The notes under the pieces: generated by a model | Databases searched by the model: none | Told to the model about the DNA's origin: nothing | Seen by the model: the letters and a program-made list of their open reading frames with translations, nothing else | In this document: positions 25,864-34,549 of the stretch, in pieces | Position numbering within the stretch: position 1 is the stretch's first letter | Layout: each line of letters opens with the position of its first letter | Program-made: the position numbers and the translations under genes | Assembly (NCBI GenBank): GCA_002451695.1 | Contig: DKDC01000028.1 | Span: 1,940 to 39,371 of the forward strand | DNA: 37,432 bases | From: Prevotellaceae bacterium UBA6858 | GTDB taxonomy: Bacteria; Bacteroidota; Bacteroidia; Bacteroidales; Bacteroidaceae | Direction of reading: 5' to 3'

Positions 25864-27192
25864 ATGAAAATAATGAAGTTCGGCGGCACTTCGGTCGGGT
25901 CGCCACAAAGAATCAAGAACGTAGCAAGCCTCATCTCATCCGATGAGCAGAAATTTGTTGTGCTTTCCGCAATGTCGGGAACAACGAACACGCTTGTAGA
26001 AATAACCGACTACCTCAACAAGGAGAACCCGCTCGGGGCGAACAACGTGATAAGCCGCCTTGAAAGCGTTTACCACAAACACGTGAGCGAACTTTACTCC
26101 ACCGAAGAATACCGCGAGCTTACGGACAAATTCATTACAGAGGAGTTCGCACACCTTCACAAGCTCACGCAAAAGAAACACGACGAGAACGTTGACAAGG
26201 AAATTCTGGCGCAAGGCGAGATAATCAGCACCAACATGATGACGAACTACCTGAAGGAATGCGGCAAAAACGTCGTTCTGCTTCCGGCTCTCGACTTCAT
26301 GAGCATAAACAAGGACAAGGAGCCTGACGAGCTGCAAATTTCCAAACGCCTTTCCGAAATCCTCGAAAAGCAGCCGGGGTACAATATATATATAACGCAG
26401 GGGTTCATATGCCGCAACGCGGAGGGGAACGTTGACAACCTGCAACGCGGAGGCTCGGACTACACCGCTTCGCTGATTGGCGCGGCAATCAAGGCGGAGG
26501 AAATACAAATATGGACCGACATAGACGGAATGCACAACAACGACCCGCGCTTTGTTGAGGGCACAAAACCCGTTGACCAGCTCAACTTTGAGGAGGCGGC
26601 GGAACTCGCCTATTTCGGCGCGAAGATACTCCACCCCACCTGCATTCTTCCCGCAAAATTCGCTGGAATACCCGTAAGGCTTCTCAACACCCTTGACCCC
26701 TCCGCCAAAGGCACGATTATAAACAACGAGATGGAAAGCGGCAAGATTAAGGCCATAGCCGCAAAGGACGGTATCACAGCCATAAGGATAGTATCGTCGC
26801 GAATGCTGCTCGCCTCCGGGTTCATGAGCAAGGTTTTCAACATTTTCGACACGTTCAACACTAGCATCGACATGATTACCACCTCGGAAGTGGGCGTTTC
26901 CATGAGCATTGACAACCCCGCCCATTTGAACGAAATAATCGGAGAACTGAAAAAATACGGCACTGTTGACATAGACCGCGATATGTGCATCATCTGCGTT
27001 GTCGGCGACTTGCGCTGGGGGAACATCGGCTACGAAAGCCTCACCACCGATGCCATGGCCTCCGTCCCCGTGAGGATGATTTCCTATGGCGGCAGTTTCC
27101 ACAACATTTCCTTCCTCATACGCTCGTGCGACAAGGCAAAGGCTCTTCGGGAACTGAGCAAGAAGTTGTTTAACGACAAAAAAACAGACTGA
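25864..27192 (+). CDS. lysC: Aspartate kinase
   Basis: First step from aspartate to lysine, threonine and methionine. The kinase domain has MKFGGTSVGS at the start (KFGGTS at residues 5-10), GGSDYTASLIGAAI and WTDIDGMHNNDPR. C-terminal ACT domains (about 300-440) should bind the regulatory amino acid, probably lysine given lysA next to it. Monofunctional: there is no homoserine dehydrogenase part. The lysA gene begins 2 bp after the stop. A second ATG three codons in is an alternative start. Confidence 0.94.
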   Translation: MKIMKFGGTSVGSPQRIKNVASLISSDEQKFVVLSAMSGTTNTLVEITDYLNKENPLGANNVISRLESVYHKHVSELYSTEEYRELTDKFITEEFAHLHKLTQKKHDENVDKEILAQGEIISTNMMTNYLKECGKNVVLLPALDFMSINKDKEPDELQISKRLSEILEKQPGYNIYITQGFICRNAEGNVDNLQRGGSDYTASLIGAAIKAEEIQIWTDIDGMHNNDPRFVEGTKPVDQLNFEEAAELAYFGAKILHPTCILPAKFAGIPVRLLNTLDPSAKGTIINNEMESGKIKAIAAKDGITAIRIVSSRMLLASGFMSKVFNIFDTFNTSIDMITTSEVGVSMSIDNPAHLNEIIGELKKYGTVDIDRDMCIICVVGDLRWGNIGYESLTTDAMASVPVRMISYGGSFHNISFLIRSCDKAKALRELSKKLFNDKKTD

Positions 27193-27194
27193 CA

Positions 27195-28340
27195 ATGACA
27201 GAAACATTAAAAGGCGTGCCGGATTTCCGCACGCCATATTATTTATACCACAAGGACACGCTAAGGGACACCCTCGAAACGCTGAGGCAGACCGTTGAAA
27301 ACGACGGCAACTTTGTTGTCCATTATGCCGTAAAGGCAAACGACAACCCCGATGTCATGAAATTCATCAGCTCATACGGTCTTGGTGCGGACTGCGTGAG
27401 CGGCGGGGAAATTGAGAAAGCCGTAAGTTGCGGCTTCAACCCCGAAAAAATTGTATTTGCCGGCGTGGGGAAAAGAGACGACGAGATTGAAACCGCCATC
27501 AAAAACAACATTTTCAGCCTGAATGTCGAGAGCTTGCAGGAAATAGAGGTTATAAACGAAATAGCCTTGAAAATGAACGCCGTTGCGCCTGTCGCAATAC
27601 GTGTAAACCCCAATGTCGATGCCCACACCCACGAGAAAATAACAACGGGGACTGAGGAAAACAAGTTCGGCATCGCCCTTGGGGACGTAATGTCCACGGT
27701 AAAGAAAATACTTGCCATGAAAGGCTTGAAATTTCGCGGACTGCAATTCCACATAGGCTCGCAAATCACAGAATACACCTGTTTTGAGAAACTTTGCGAA
27801 GTTGCCAACAAGCTCGTAAGCGAACTCGAAGCGCAAGGCATCGGATGTGAGATGATTGACATGGGCGGAGGTTTGGGAATAGACTACGACAATCCCCTTG
27901 GAAACCCTATCCCCGATTTCCAAGGATATTTCAGCACGTTCCGCAACCGCCTTAAAATGCCCGCAGGCACAAAAGTGCACTTCGAGCTCGGACGCTCGAT
28001 TGTGGCGCAATGCGGGGATTTGATAACCAAGGTGCTCTACACCAAGCACACCGCCCACAAGAAATTCGCCATTGTCGATGCCGGTTTCACCGACCTGATA
28101 CGCCCCGCCCTCTACGGAGCCTACCACGACATTGAGAACATCTCGAACATTTGCACGGAGAAAGAGGCATACGACATCGTAGGCCCGATATGCGAGAGCA
28201 GCGACGTGTTTGCCAAAGACCGCGTCATTTCCCCCGCCAAGCGCGGGGACTTTCTCGCCATACATTCCGCAGGGGCGTATGGCGAAGTTATGGCCTCGAC
28301 ATACAATTCACGCCCACTCATAAAAGGATATCTGGTGTAG
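27195..28340 (+). CDS. lysA: Diaminopimelate decarboxylase
   Basis: PLP enzyme making lysine from meso-diaminopimelate. The PLP lysine is K47 in HYAVKAND. Further motifs are GADCVSGGE, FHIGSQI, DMGGGLGIDY, CESSDVFAKDR (substrate cysteine region of the dimer interface) and GAYGEVM. At 381 residues it is on the short side of the family but complete. It is the last gene of the hisH-lysA run; a repeat copy at 28461 with hairpin potential lies in the gap before the convergent GNAT gene. Confidence 0.94.
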   Translation: MTETLKGVPDFRTPYYLYHKDTLRDTLETLRQTVENDGNFVVHYAVKANDNPDVMKFISSYGLGADCVSGGEIEKAVSCGFNPEKIVFAGVGKRDDEIETAIKNNIFSLNVESLQEIEVINEIALKMNAVAPVAIRVNPNVDAHTHEKITTGTEENKFGIALGDVMSTVKKILAMKGLKFRGLQFHIGSQITEYTCFEKLCEVANKLVSELEAQGIGCEMIDMGGGLGIDYDNPLGNPIPDFQGYFSTFRNRLKMPAGTKVHFELGRSIVAQCGDLITKVLYTKHTAHKKFAIVDAGFTDLIRPALYGAYHDIENISNICTEKEAYDIVGPICESSDVFAKDRVISPAKRGDFLAIHSAGAYGEVMASTYNSRPLIKGYLV

Positions 28341-28460
28341 GCATCCCGCCAAGGCAAGAAAGGAACATCCGTTTTTCGGCAAAAAACTGAATTGCAGAGA
28401 GTTGTCATGCTTTTTACACAGACTGCATAAGTTTCTTTTTCCCAATGCTTTGCAAAGGGC

Positions 28461-28551
28461 AAAAAAAGGTCTGATGTAGTTTGAATTATGTCTGATGTAA
28501 TTTTTTCTACATCAGACATAGTTTTTTCCATGTCCGATGTGGTTTTCGGGG
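28461..28551 (+). repeat. Interspersed 21-bp-unit repeat, copy 5
   Basis: Four tandem 21-bp units between convergent lysA and the GNAT gene. Unit 2 is in the ATGTCTGATGT form and unit 1 can pair with unit 3 over 11 bp. No better terminator is seen between the two genes. Confidence 0.85.
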
Positions 28552-28604
28552 TGTACCGGGAAAGTGCTGCCTGATTTGGTGCTGTGCGTCATCATTCCGC
28601 GCCC

Positions 28605-29141
28605 TCACACTCCATACACCTTATTGTATATGCGCGCAACTATGTCGTTGAAAACACCCTCTATGTCCACGGCATTGATCCACATTATTTTCATCTCCAG
28701 CTCATTTCCGCCGGCCCTGTAAGGCGGCTGCACGTACTTCCTTCCGCATAGTTTGAAACCGTGGCGTTCGTAAAAGGCCACTCTGCGCCTTGAAATGTCA
28801 TCAACAGGAAGCTCCACCTCCAAAACAACAGGCTTCCCAACCGTGCGGCACAATGTCTCGACAGCCATGCCGCCAAGTCCCTTGCCGCGCACTGCGGCAT
28901 CCGTGGCAAAATGCTCCACATATACAAAATCGTCAAAATCCCAAAACGAGATAAAGCCAACTTTTCGTCCGGCGCACTCTATTATGCTGTTGCAAAACTC
29001 CGGCTTCGACCACGTGTAGGCTATCCAGTCCGAAACCTCGCGTCTCTCGTCCTCCGGGAAGTTCGACAGGTAAAGCCTCTCGGCATACCACAAGTCCTCC
29101 TCGCCATTCACGCGCCTTATTGTTATTTGGTTTTCCTGCAT
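28605..29141 (-). CDS. GNAT-family N-acetyltransferase
   Basis: The 178-residue protein has the GNAT acetyl-CoA motif RGKGLGG at residues 85-91 (R/QxxGxG/A form), the preceding strand VEHFATDAAVRG, and motif B FYERHGFKLCG. The substrate cannot be told. It follows yigZ with a single base between stop and start, so the two are cotranscribed. The C-terminal 20 residues after the core are of unknown role. Confidence 0.9.
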   Translation of the reverse strand: MQENQITIRRVNGEEDLWYAERLYLSNFPEDERREVSDWIAYTWSKPEFCNSIIECAGRKVGFISFWDFDDFVYVEHFATDAAVRGKGLGGMAVETLCRTVGKPVVLEVELPVDDISRRRVAFYERHGFKLCGRKYVQPPYRAGGNELEMKIMWINAVDIEGVFNDIVARIYNKVYGV

Positions 29142-29142
29142 T

Positions 29143-29733
29143 TCATTCCACTTTTATTGTCCTGTCAAGCCTGTCGCAAAAACCGGGGACAAGCGACTTT
29201 CTCATGCTCACCTTGAGAACGCAGCCTTCGTCATAGCCGTTTTCCACAATCCTCACGTTTGCATCCCTCACCACTTTCATGACGGCGCTCATCCGTTCGT
29301 ATCCAAAGCGCAACGTAAGCGTCTGCTCCACAAAACACCTTTTAACCTCAGCCTTATCAAGCGCATCTGCTGCGGCAACCTTATACGCCTCGCCCAAACG
29401 GCTCGCGCCCAATTTAACGCCGCCGAAATACCTCACAACCGCCACAAAAGTGTCTGTCAAGCCCTTTGACTTTATCTGCCCAAGTATGGGCTTTCCCGCC
29501 GTGCCCGACGGCTCGCCGTCATCGTTAGCCCGGAAACACTCTCCGTCCACTCCTATAATATATGCGTATGCCACATGGCGCGCATCATGAAACCTGCGCT
29601 TCAAATCCGCAACATACATTTTGGCTTCCTGCTCTTCGGACACGGGAAAGGCGTATGCCATGAACTTGCTGCGGAGTTCCGTATAATATCCCTCCGACGG
29701 TGCCGCGATTGTCAGAAATTCGTCCTTTTCCAT
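29143..29733 (-). CDS. yigZ: YigZ/IMPACT-family protein
   Basis: The N-terminal UPF0029 domain shows the family hallmarks SKFMAYAFPV, DDGEPSGTAGKPIL and VVRYFGGVKLG. A C-terminal DUF1949-like part follows (RFGYERMSAVMKVVRDANV). Length 196 fits the family. The biochemical role is unsettled; eukaryotic IMPACT regulates Gcn2. It heads a two-gene unit with the GNAT gene and diverges from the DUF2807 gene. Confidence 0.93.
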   Translation of the reverse strand: MEKDEFLTIAAPSEGYYTELRSKFMAYAFPVSEEQEAKMYVADLKRRFHDARHVAYAYIIGVDGECFRANDDGEPSGTAGKPILGQIKSKGLTDTFVAVVRYFGGVKLGASRLGEAYKVAAADALDKAEVKRCFVEQTLTLRFGYERMSAVMKVVRDANVRIVENGYDEGCVLKVSMRKSLVPGFCDRLDRTIKVE

Positions 29734-29738
29734 AAATG

Positions 29739-29746
29739 CAAAGATA
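29739..29746 (-). promoter_or_regulatory. -7 box next to the yigZ start
   Basis: TATCTTTG on the minus strand is a perfect TAnnTTTG box but lies only 5 nt before the ATG at 29733. If used, the mRNA would be essentially leaderless. No matching -33 box. Confidence 0.3.
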
Positions 29747-29814
29747 AACCATTTCCACCAAACAGACGTTTTATGACAAATATCATGGAACAGACAGACT
29801 GTTGGCGCGGGAAT

Positions 29815-29846
29815 TTTCGTTTGGTGGCGGATTATTCATACCTTTG
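29815..29846 (+). promoter_or_regulatory. Promoter of the DUF2807-sigma operon
   Basis: TTTC (29815-29818, one base off TTTG), a 20-bp spacer and a perfect TACCTTTG (29839-29846). It would give a leader of about 105 nt with a CCGCTT/AAGCGG hairpin. Confidence 0.5.
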
Positions 29847-29957
29847 CAGGTGGTTGTTACAATAAATTTCGGCGCAAAATAAAAAAATCCGCTTTTTCTT
29901 GTCACAAACAAGCGGGTCGTGCGTAATAAGGGTAAGAACATCAAATTTTATACTGAC

Positions 29958-30809
29958 ATGAAAAAGAATGTATTCATCGCAACCCTGTTATTGGGATTTG
30001 CACTTACGGCAAACACAGGATGCGCCGACTCAAAAACCACATCAAAAAAGAATGGTCTTGAAGCCCTTGACAACCTTTCCGAACTCAGCGAACTTTCCGA
30101 ACTCGCGGAAACCGACTGGAGCGAAAGCGACAACAACTCAGACGAAAAAGGCGAAAAACAGCCAACGGCGAAAAAGACCTTCGCCCTTAAAGGCTTCAAC
30201 AAGATTGAGGCGGGAGGTGTGGTAAAAGTCCACTTCACCCAGGCAAGCGACTACGAGGTGAAGGCTGTGGGAACTCCGAAACTCATGAGCGCAATGACAG
30301 CCTACGTGGAAGACAACACCCTTAACATCACACTCAAAAAAAACGTCAACACAAATGGGGGAAACGAGCGCGTTGACTTCTACGTCAAGGCACCCGACCT
30401 CACCTTCGTTGATATGGGCGGCGCGTGCAGCTTCACCGCAGGAAGCATCAAAACGGAAAACTTCGGTTACGACCTTTCGGGGGCTGTGAAATGCAGAATA
30501 GCCAAGCTGAAATGCAAGAAAGCCGACCTCGAAGCCAGCGGCGCGGTGAACATAGAACTCATCGCGGAAGCCGACGAACTGAAAATGGACAATTCGGGAG
30601 CGTGCAAGACAAACCTAAAATTCAAGGGCGGAACTCTCGACATAGAAAACAGCGGCGCGGGAAACATAAACGCCGAAGTTGACTGCAAGGTGCTCAAATC
30701 CGACAATTCGGGCGCGTCAAAAGTTTCATACTCCGGCACCGCCGACCAGACAAAGATAGAAAACAGCGGCGTTGCCAAGACCAACACGAAACTTCTCAAC
30801 AATCTCTGA
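29958..30809 (+). CDS. DUF2807 (head GIN) lipoprotein
   Basis: The chosen start MKKNVF gives a signal peptide ending in a lipobox-like LTANTGC, so the product is probably lipidated at that cysteine and exported. The next 60 residues are a low-complexity acidic linker with LSELSELSELAE. From about residue 75 the protein is a DUF2807 domain, a beta-helix-like fold with repeating D/N-SGA turns (DNSGACK, ENSGAGN, DNSGASK, ENSGVAK). Role unknown; such proteins are common envelope proteins in Bacteroidetes. An upstream GTG at 29919 is less likely because it would put polar residues ahead of the signal. The sigma gene starts 12 bp after it. Confidence 0.85.
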   Translation: MKKNVFIATLLLGFALTANTGCADSKTTSKKNGLEALDNLSELSELSELAETDWSESDNNSDEKGEKQPTAKKTFALKGFNKIEAGGVVKVHFTQASDYEVKAVGTPKLMSAMTAYVEDNTLNITLKKNVNTNGGNERVDFYVKAPDLTFVDMGGACSFTAGSIKTENFGYDLSGAVKCRIAKLKCKKADLEASGAVNIELIAEADELKMDNSGACKTNLKFKGGTLDIENSGAGNINAEVDCKVLKSDNSGASKVSYSGTADQTKIENSGVAKTNTKLLNNL

Positions 30810-30821
30810 TTTCCCGCACCC

Positions 30822-31295
30822 ATGACCGGAGAGGACTTCAAAAGAACCGCAGCCGCCCTGCGCCGCGAACTGCTTGCCACGGCACGGCGATATATCCCCG
30901 ACATAGAAAAATCGGAGGACGTGGTTCAGGACACTCTCCTGCGCCTGTGGGAAATAAGGGAAAGCCTGCGCGAGCCAATCAACGGCATAGCGAACGTAAT
31001 GGCGAAAAACCTGGCCATAGACCGTTTGCGCCGCGAAAAGCCCACTGTTGACATTGAGGAGATTGACATAGGCGCACCGCCCGAAAACGAAACCCACGAA
31101 CGATACCAAAGGGTTATGGGAATAATAGACACGCTGCCCGAAATGCAGCAGACGCTGATACGCCTGAGGCTTGTGGAGGAAATGGAGTACAAGGACATAT
31201 CAAAACTCACAGGCATAAGCGAAGCCGCAATAAGGCAGAACATAAGCAGAGCCAGAATGGCGATACGGCAACAATACATAAAACGGAACAAATGA
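30822..31295 (+). CDS. ECF-type RNA polymerase sigma factor
   Basis: The 157-residue protein has sigma region 2 (DIEKSEDVVQDTLLRLWEIR) and region 4 (LPEMQQTLIRLRLVEEMEYK, then an HTH with ISKLTGISEAAIRQNISRAR). It should direct transcription in response to a signal passed by the membrane protein encoded next, whose start overlaps its stop by 4 bp (ATGA). Targets are unknown; the operon's own DUF2807 and DUF5024 envelope genes are natural candidates. Confidence 0.93.
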   Translation: MTGEDFKRTAAALRRELLATARRYIPDIEKSEDVVQDTLLRLWEIRESLREPINGIANVMAKNLAIDRLRREKPTVDIEEIDIGAPPENETHERYQRVMGIIDTLPEMQQTLIRLRLVEEMEYKDISKLTGISEAAIRQNISRARMAIRQQYIKRNK

Positions 31296-31810
31296 AAAAA
31301 GAAGAAATACAAAAACTGATTGACCGGTACTTCGAGGGCGACACGACCGTTGAAGAGGAACGCAGACTGTACGGCTTCTTCGGGCAAGACCGCATACCGG
31401 CAGAATTTGCGGAATACACCGAAATGTTCCGCGATTTGGCAGCAGTGGGCGACGTTCCTGCGCCGGCCGTGCAAAAAAAGCCGGCATACCGATTGTCTAT
31501 GTTTTGGCTGCGGGCGGCGGCAAGCGCGGCGGCTGTTGTCGCGATAGTATTCGGAGTGCGCCTTGTCGGCAACATTAGCGAGGAGAACGCACTTGCAAGA
31601 CTGTACGAGGGAAGCTACATGATTGTTGACGGACAGCGCATAGACGACCTGCGGGAAATAGAGGACTCCATTAAGGCCACTTTGCACGACGCCTCACGCC
31701 TTGAACACAAAATGGCAAGCCTGCAAACCGTGGAAGGGGCGGAAAAGGACATCTTGAAAAACGTAAGCGACCCGGAAATGAAAAAGGAAATCGAACAACT
31801 TCTAAATTAG
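31292..31810 (+). CDS. Anti-sigma-like single-pass membrane protein
   Basis: The N-terminus (KLIDRYFEGDTTVEEERRLYGFF) is the typical start of Bacteroidetes sigma-associated membrane proteins. One TM segment lies at about residues 70-92. The C-terminal periplasmic part (about 80 residues) is charged and helical, with no known domain. The overlap with the sigma gene supports a sigma-partner role. No zinc-binding HxxxCxxC anti-sigma motif is present, so the contact would be of another type. Confidence 0.8.
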   Translation: MKKEEIQKLIDRYFEGDTTVEEERRLYGFFGQDRIPAEFAEYTEMFRDLAAVGDVPAPAVQKKPAYRLSMFWLRAAASAAAVVAIVFGVRLVGNISEENALARLYEGSYMIVDGQRIDDLREIEDSIKATLHDASRLEHKMASLQTVEGAEKDILKNVSDPEMKKEIEQLLN

Positions 31811-31817
31811 GGCTAAA

Positions 31818-32207
31818 ATGGCAAGAAAGACAATATATATGCTGGCGCTGATGCTCATGCCGCTGTTTGCAGCGGCGCAAAACAGCATCGACCACATGGT
31901 TGACGAACTTTCAACCATCGGAGGGGCGAAGTTCACCTCCGTTGTGCAGCGCAACCCAAAGACAAGAGCCATTGAAAAGGTTGTGAAGAAACTTGAGATT
32001 GGCGGCATTAACAGCAAAAAGTTCATCAACGCCTTCAAGAACGAAACCAAGCGCAACAAGACAACCACCACTACGTACTCGGATGGGGAGGTTACGACAA
32101 TCATAACCACGAGCAACCCAAAAACCAACCGCATCTACATGATAAAATATGAGGATGAGCAGTATTACCCCGACGTGAGCGTAACCATAATCATAAAGGT
32201 GAAGTGA
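31818..32207 (+). CDS. DUF5024-like secreted protein
   Basis: A signal peptide (MARKTIYMLALMLMPLFAAA, cleavage after AAA) opens a 129-residue product. The mature part has VKKLEIGGINSKKFINAF and then a threonine-rich beta stretch, and fits DUF5024, a small family seen in Bacteroidales. Function is unknown. It ends the sigma operon, 7 bp after the membrane protein and 26 bp before a strong terminator. Confidence 0.8.
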   Translation: MARKTIYMLALMLMPLFAAAQNSIDHMVDELSTIGGAKFTSVVQRNPKTRAIEKVVKKLEIGGINSKKFINAFKNETKRNKTTTTTYSDGEVTTIITTSNPKTNRIYMIKYEDEQYYPDVSVTIIIKVK

Positions 32208-32233
32208 AAGTTGCAAAAAGGCACACGCCATGC

Positions 32234-32270
32234 AAGCCGCACCGCCCGCAACGGGCAGTGCGGCTTTTTA
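32234..32270 (+). terminator. Terminator of the sigma/DUF5024 operon
   Basis: AAGCCGCAC-GCCCG pairs with CGGGC-GTGCGGCTT (one internal mismatch) around a CAA loop, followed by TTTTTAT. A strong intrinsic terminator. Confidence 0.9.
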
Positions 32271-32357
32271 TATGCGTCTTCGCGGCGCAACCCGCCGCCA
32301 GTGTCGATTTTTATTGCTAATATTGCAGACAAAGGCATAAGCAAAACAAACACGGTT

Positions 32358-32906
32358 ATGGAAAAGGTTAAAGTAGTGCGCCACATAGGCCTTGTGGCCC
32401 ACGATGCAAAGAAGAAAGACCTCATTGAATGGGTGCTTTGGAACTCCGAACGCCTCATGGGACACAAATTCTACTGCACGGGCACCACGGGAACGCTAAT
32501 TCTTGAAGCCCTCAAGGCAAAGCACCCAAATGTTGACTGGGACTTCACTATATTGAAAAGCGGTCCGCTCGGCGGAGACCAGCAAATGGGCTCGCGCATT
32601 GTGGAGGGGATGATTGACTACCTGTTCTTCTTCACCGACCCTCTGACCGTGCAGCCTCACGACACCGACATAAAGGCCCTCACGCGCCTTGCCGGAGTGG
32701 AGAACATCGTGTTCTGCTGCAACCGCAGCACCGCCGACCACATTATAACCAGCCCGCTGTTCACCGACCCTGAATACAAGCACAGCATTCCGGACTACTC
32801 GTTCTACACCAACCGCTTCAAGGACAAACCCGTGGTTACCGAGGCAATGGAGCAGGAACGCCGCCGCAGGGAAAAACTACAGGGCAAAGACGAAAGCGCG
32901 GAATAA
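32358..32906 (+). CDS. mgsA: Methylglyoxal synthase
   Basis: Turns dihydroxyacetone phosphate into methylglyoxal and phosphate, a bypass of lower glycolysis when phosphate is low. Motifs: VAHDAKK at 13-19, TGTTGTL at 41-47, SGPLGGDQQMGSRI (D74, matching the catalytic aspartate) and VQPHDTDIKAL (H101). Start ATG at 32358 is set by the family; the open frame upstream crosses the terminator. At 182 residues it is about 30 longer than the E. coli enzyme, the excess being a charged tail (EQERRRREKLQ). Confidence 0.94.
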   Translation: MEKVKVVRHIGLVAHDAKKKDLIEWVLWNSERLMGHKFYCTGTTGTLILEALKAKHPNVDWDFTILKSGPLGGDQQMGSRIVEGMIDYLFFFTDPLTVQPHDTDIKALTRLAGVENIVFCCNRSTADHIITSPLFTDPEYKHSIPDYSFYTNRFKDKPVVTEAMEQERRRREKLQGKDESAE

Positions 32907-32955
32907 ACACAAGGCAGACAGACACGAAAGCCCGCCAAAAGTTGCGGATTTTGCG

Positions 32956-32963
32956 TAAATTTG
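32956..32963 (+). promoter_or_regulatory. -7 box of the symporter gene
   Basis: TAAATTTG matches TAnnTTTG exactly, 19 bp before the ATG at 32983. No -33 TTTG at a fitting distance. Confidence 0.4.
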
Positions 32964-32982
32964 CATCATATTCGCAATTTAC

Positions 32983-34440
32983 ATGAGTGCATACGTCGTA
33001 ATACTTATAATGGCGGGCTATTTCGGTCTGCTGCTCCTCATTTCCCACCTCACGTCGCGCAACAACGACAACAATGCCTTTTTCCGCGGCAACAGGCAAA
33101 GCCCGTGGTGGCTTGTGGCTTTCGGGATGATTGGCACGTCTATTTCCGGCGTTTCCGTGGTGAGCGTGCCGGGAATGGTGGGGACGGTGAATATGTCGTA
33201 CCTTCAGATGTGCCTTGGTTTCGTGCCGGGCTACCTTTTGGTGGCATACGTGCTGCTCCCTGTTTATTACAAGCTGCGGCTCACAAGCATATACGACTAC
33301 TTGAGCAAGCGTTTCGGCAGCACAAGCCACAAAACAGGCGCATCGTTCTTTCTCATAAGCAAGCTGTGCGGCGCGGCGGCAAGACTGTTCATGGCGTGCC
33401 TCGTGCTGCAAAAATTCGTGTTCGACCAATTCGGCATACCTTTTGAAATTACAGCCGTGTCAACGCTTCTGCTTACTTGGGCATACACACGCAAAAGCGG
33501 CGTAAAGACTCTTGTATGGACCGACGCGCTGCAAACTCTAGCCCTTATAGCCGCAGTGGTTACGATATGGATAACCGTTTCGGACGCCATGCACCTTGAC
33601 GTTAAGGGGGCTGTGGATTTTGTGGCGCAAAGCCCCATGGGGCGCGTCTTTGTGCTTGACGACTGGAAAAGCGGGCAGTTTTTCTGGAAGGAGTTCATTG
33701 CCGGAATATTCATCGTTATCGTGATGACGGGACTTGACCAGGACATGATGCAGAAAAACCTCTCGTGCAAAAACCTGCGCGACGCGCAAAAGGACATGAC
33801 TGCCTACGGACTTGCCTTCCTGCCCATGAACCTGCTGTTCCTCTCCCTCGGCGTGCTGCTCTACGGCTTCTGCGCACAGAATTCAATCGCCACCCCGGCG
33901 CAAACCGACAACCTGCTGCCCATGCTCGCCTCGGGGGGATACCTTGGCACTCTCGTCCCCATTATGTTCGTGATAGGCATAATAGCCGCAGCATTCTCGA
34001 GCGCAGACTCCGCACTCACCGCACTCACAACCAGTTTCTGCATCGACATTCTCGGCGTGGAACGCAGAAACACCGACACGAAAAAAGCCGCCGCCATACG
34101 CAGGAAAGTGCATATAGGCGTAACCGTGGTGTTCATACTTTTCATCCTCGCCTTCAAGGCATTGAACTCCACAAGCGTCATCGATGCCGTTTACGTAATG
34201 GCATCCTACACCTACGGCCCGCTGCTCGGACTTTTCGCTTTCGGACTGCTCACGCGCCGCGCCCCCACCGACAGGCTCGTGCCTTACGTGGCGGTTGCCG
34301 CACCCCTTTTGTGCTATGCGGCAAACATATTGGCAGTGAAACTGTGGGCGTACCATTTTGGCTACGAACTCCTGCTGCTGAACGGAGCACTGACATTCAT
34401 CGGGCTGCTCGCCCTTTCTAAAAAACAAAAGGCTGTTTGA
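32983..34440 (+). CDS. Sodium:solute symporter (SSS family)
   Basis: A 485-residue inner-membrane protein with about 13 hydrophobic segments. It opens with an extracellular-in topology typical of the family, then GNRQSPWWLVAFGMIGTSIS and GVSVVSVPGM as the unwound first-helix region. YDYLSKRFGS, TGLDQDMMQKNLSCKN and FSSADSALTALTTSF (Na2-site serines) are family signatures. The substrate cannot be read from the sequence; sialic acid, sugars or vitamins are all possible for Bacteroidetes members. It is a single gene with its own -7 box and converges with aspS. Confidence 0.9.
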   Translation: MSAYVVILIMAGYFGLLLLISHLTSRNNDNNAFFRGNRQSPWWLVAFGMIGTSISGVSVVSVPGMVGTVNMSYLQMCLGFVPGYLLVAYVLLPVYYKLRLTSIYDYLSKRFGSTSHKTGASFFLISKLCGAAARLFMACLVLQKFVFDQFGIPFEITAVSTLLLTWAYTRKSGVKTLVWTDALQTLALIAAVVTIWITVSDAMHLDVKGAVDFVAQSPMGRVFVLDDWKSGQFFWKEFIAGIFIVIVMTGLDQDMMQKNLSCKNLRDAQKDMTAYGLAFLPMNLLFLSLGVLLYGFCAQNSIATPAQTDNLLPMLASGGYLGTLVPIMFVIGIIAAAFSSADSALTALTTSFCIDILGVERRNTDTKKAAAIRRKVHIGVTVVFILFILAFKALNSTSVIDAVYVMASYTYGPLLGLFAFGLLTRRAPTDRLVPYVAVAAPLLCYAANILAVKLWAYHFGYELLLLNGALTFIGLLALSKKQKAV

Positions 34441-34549
34441 AGAAACCGCGAACATCGTCCAGGCAACATAAAACACTGGTTTACAAAACAATAGCCCAAA
34501 AACAAATATCCTTTATAACGATTTGTTTTTCAGAGGCTTGCAACGGAAG

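Noticed and set aside
25936..27339. 467-codon minus-strand frame opposite lysC
   Set aside because: Complement of lysC and the start of lysA; both real genes have full sets of family motifs.
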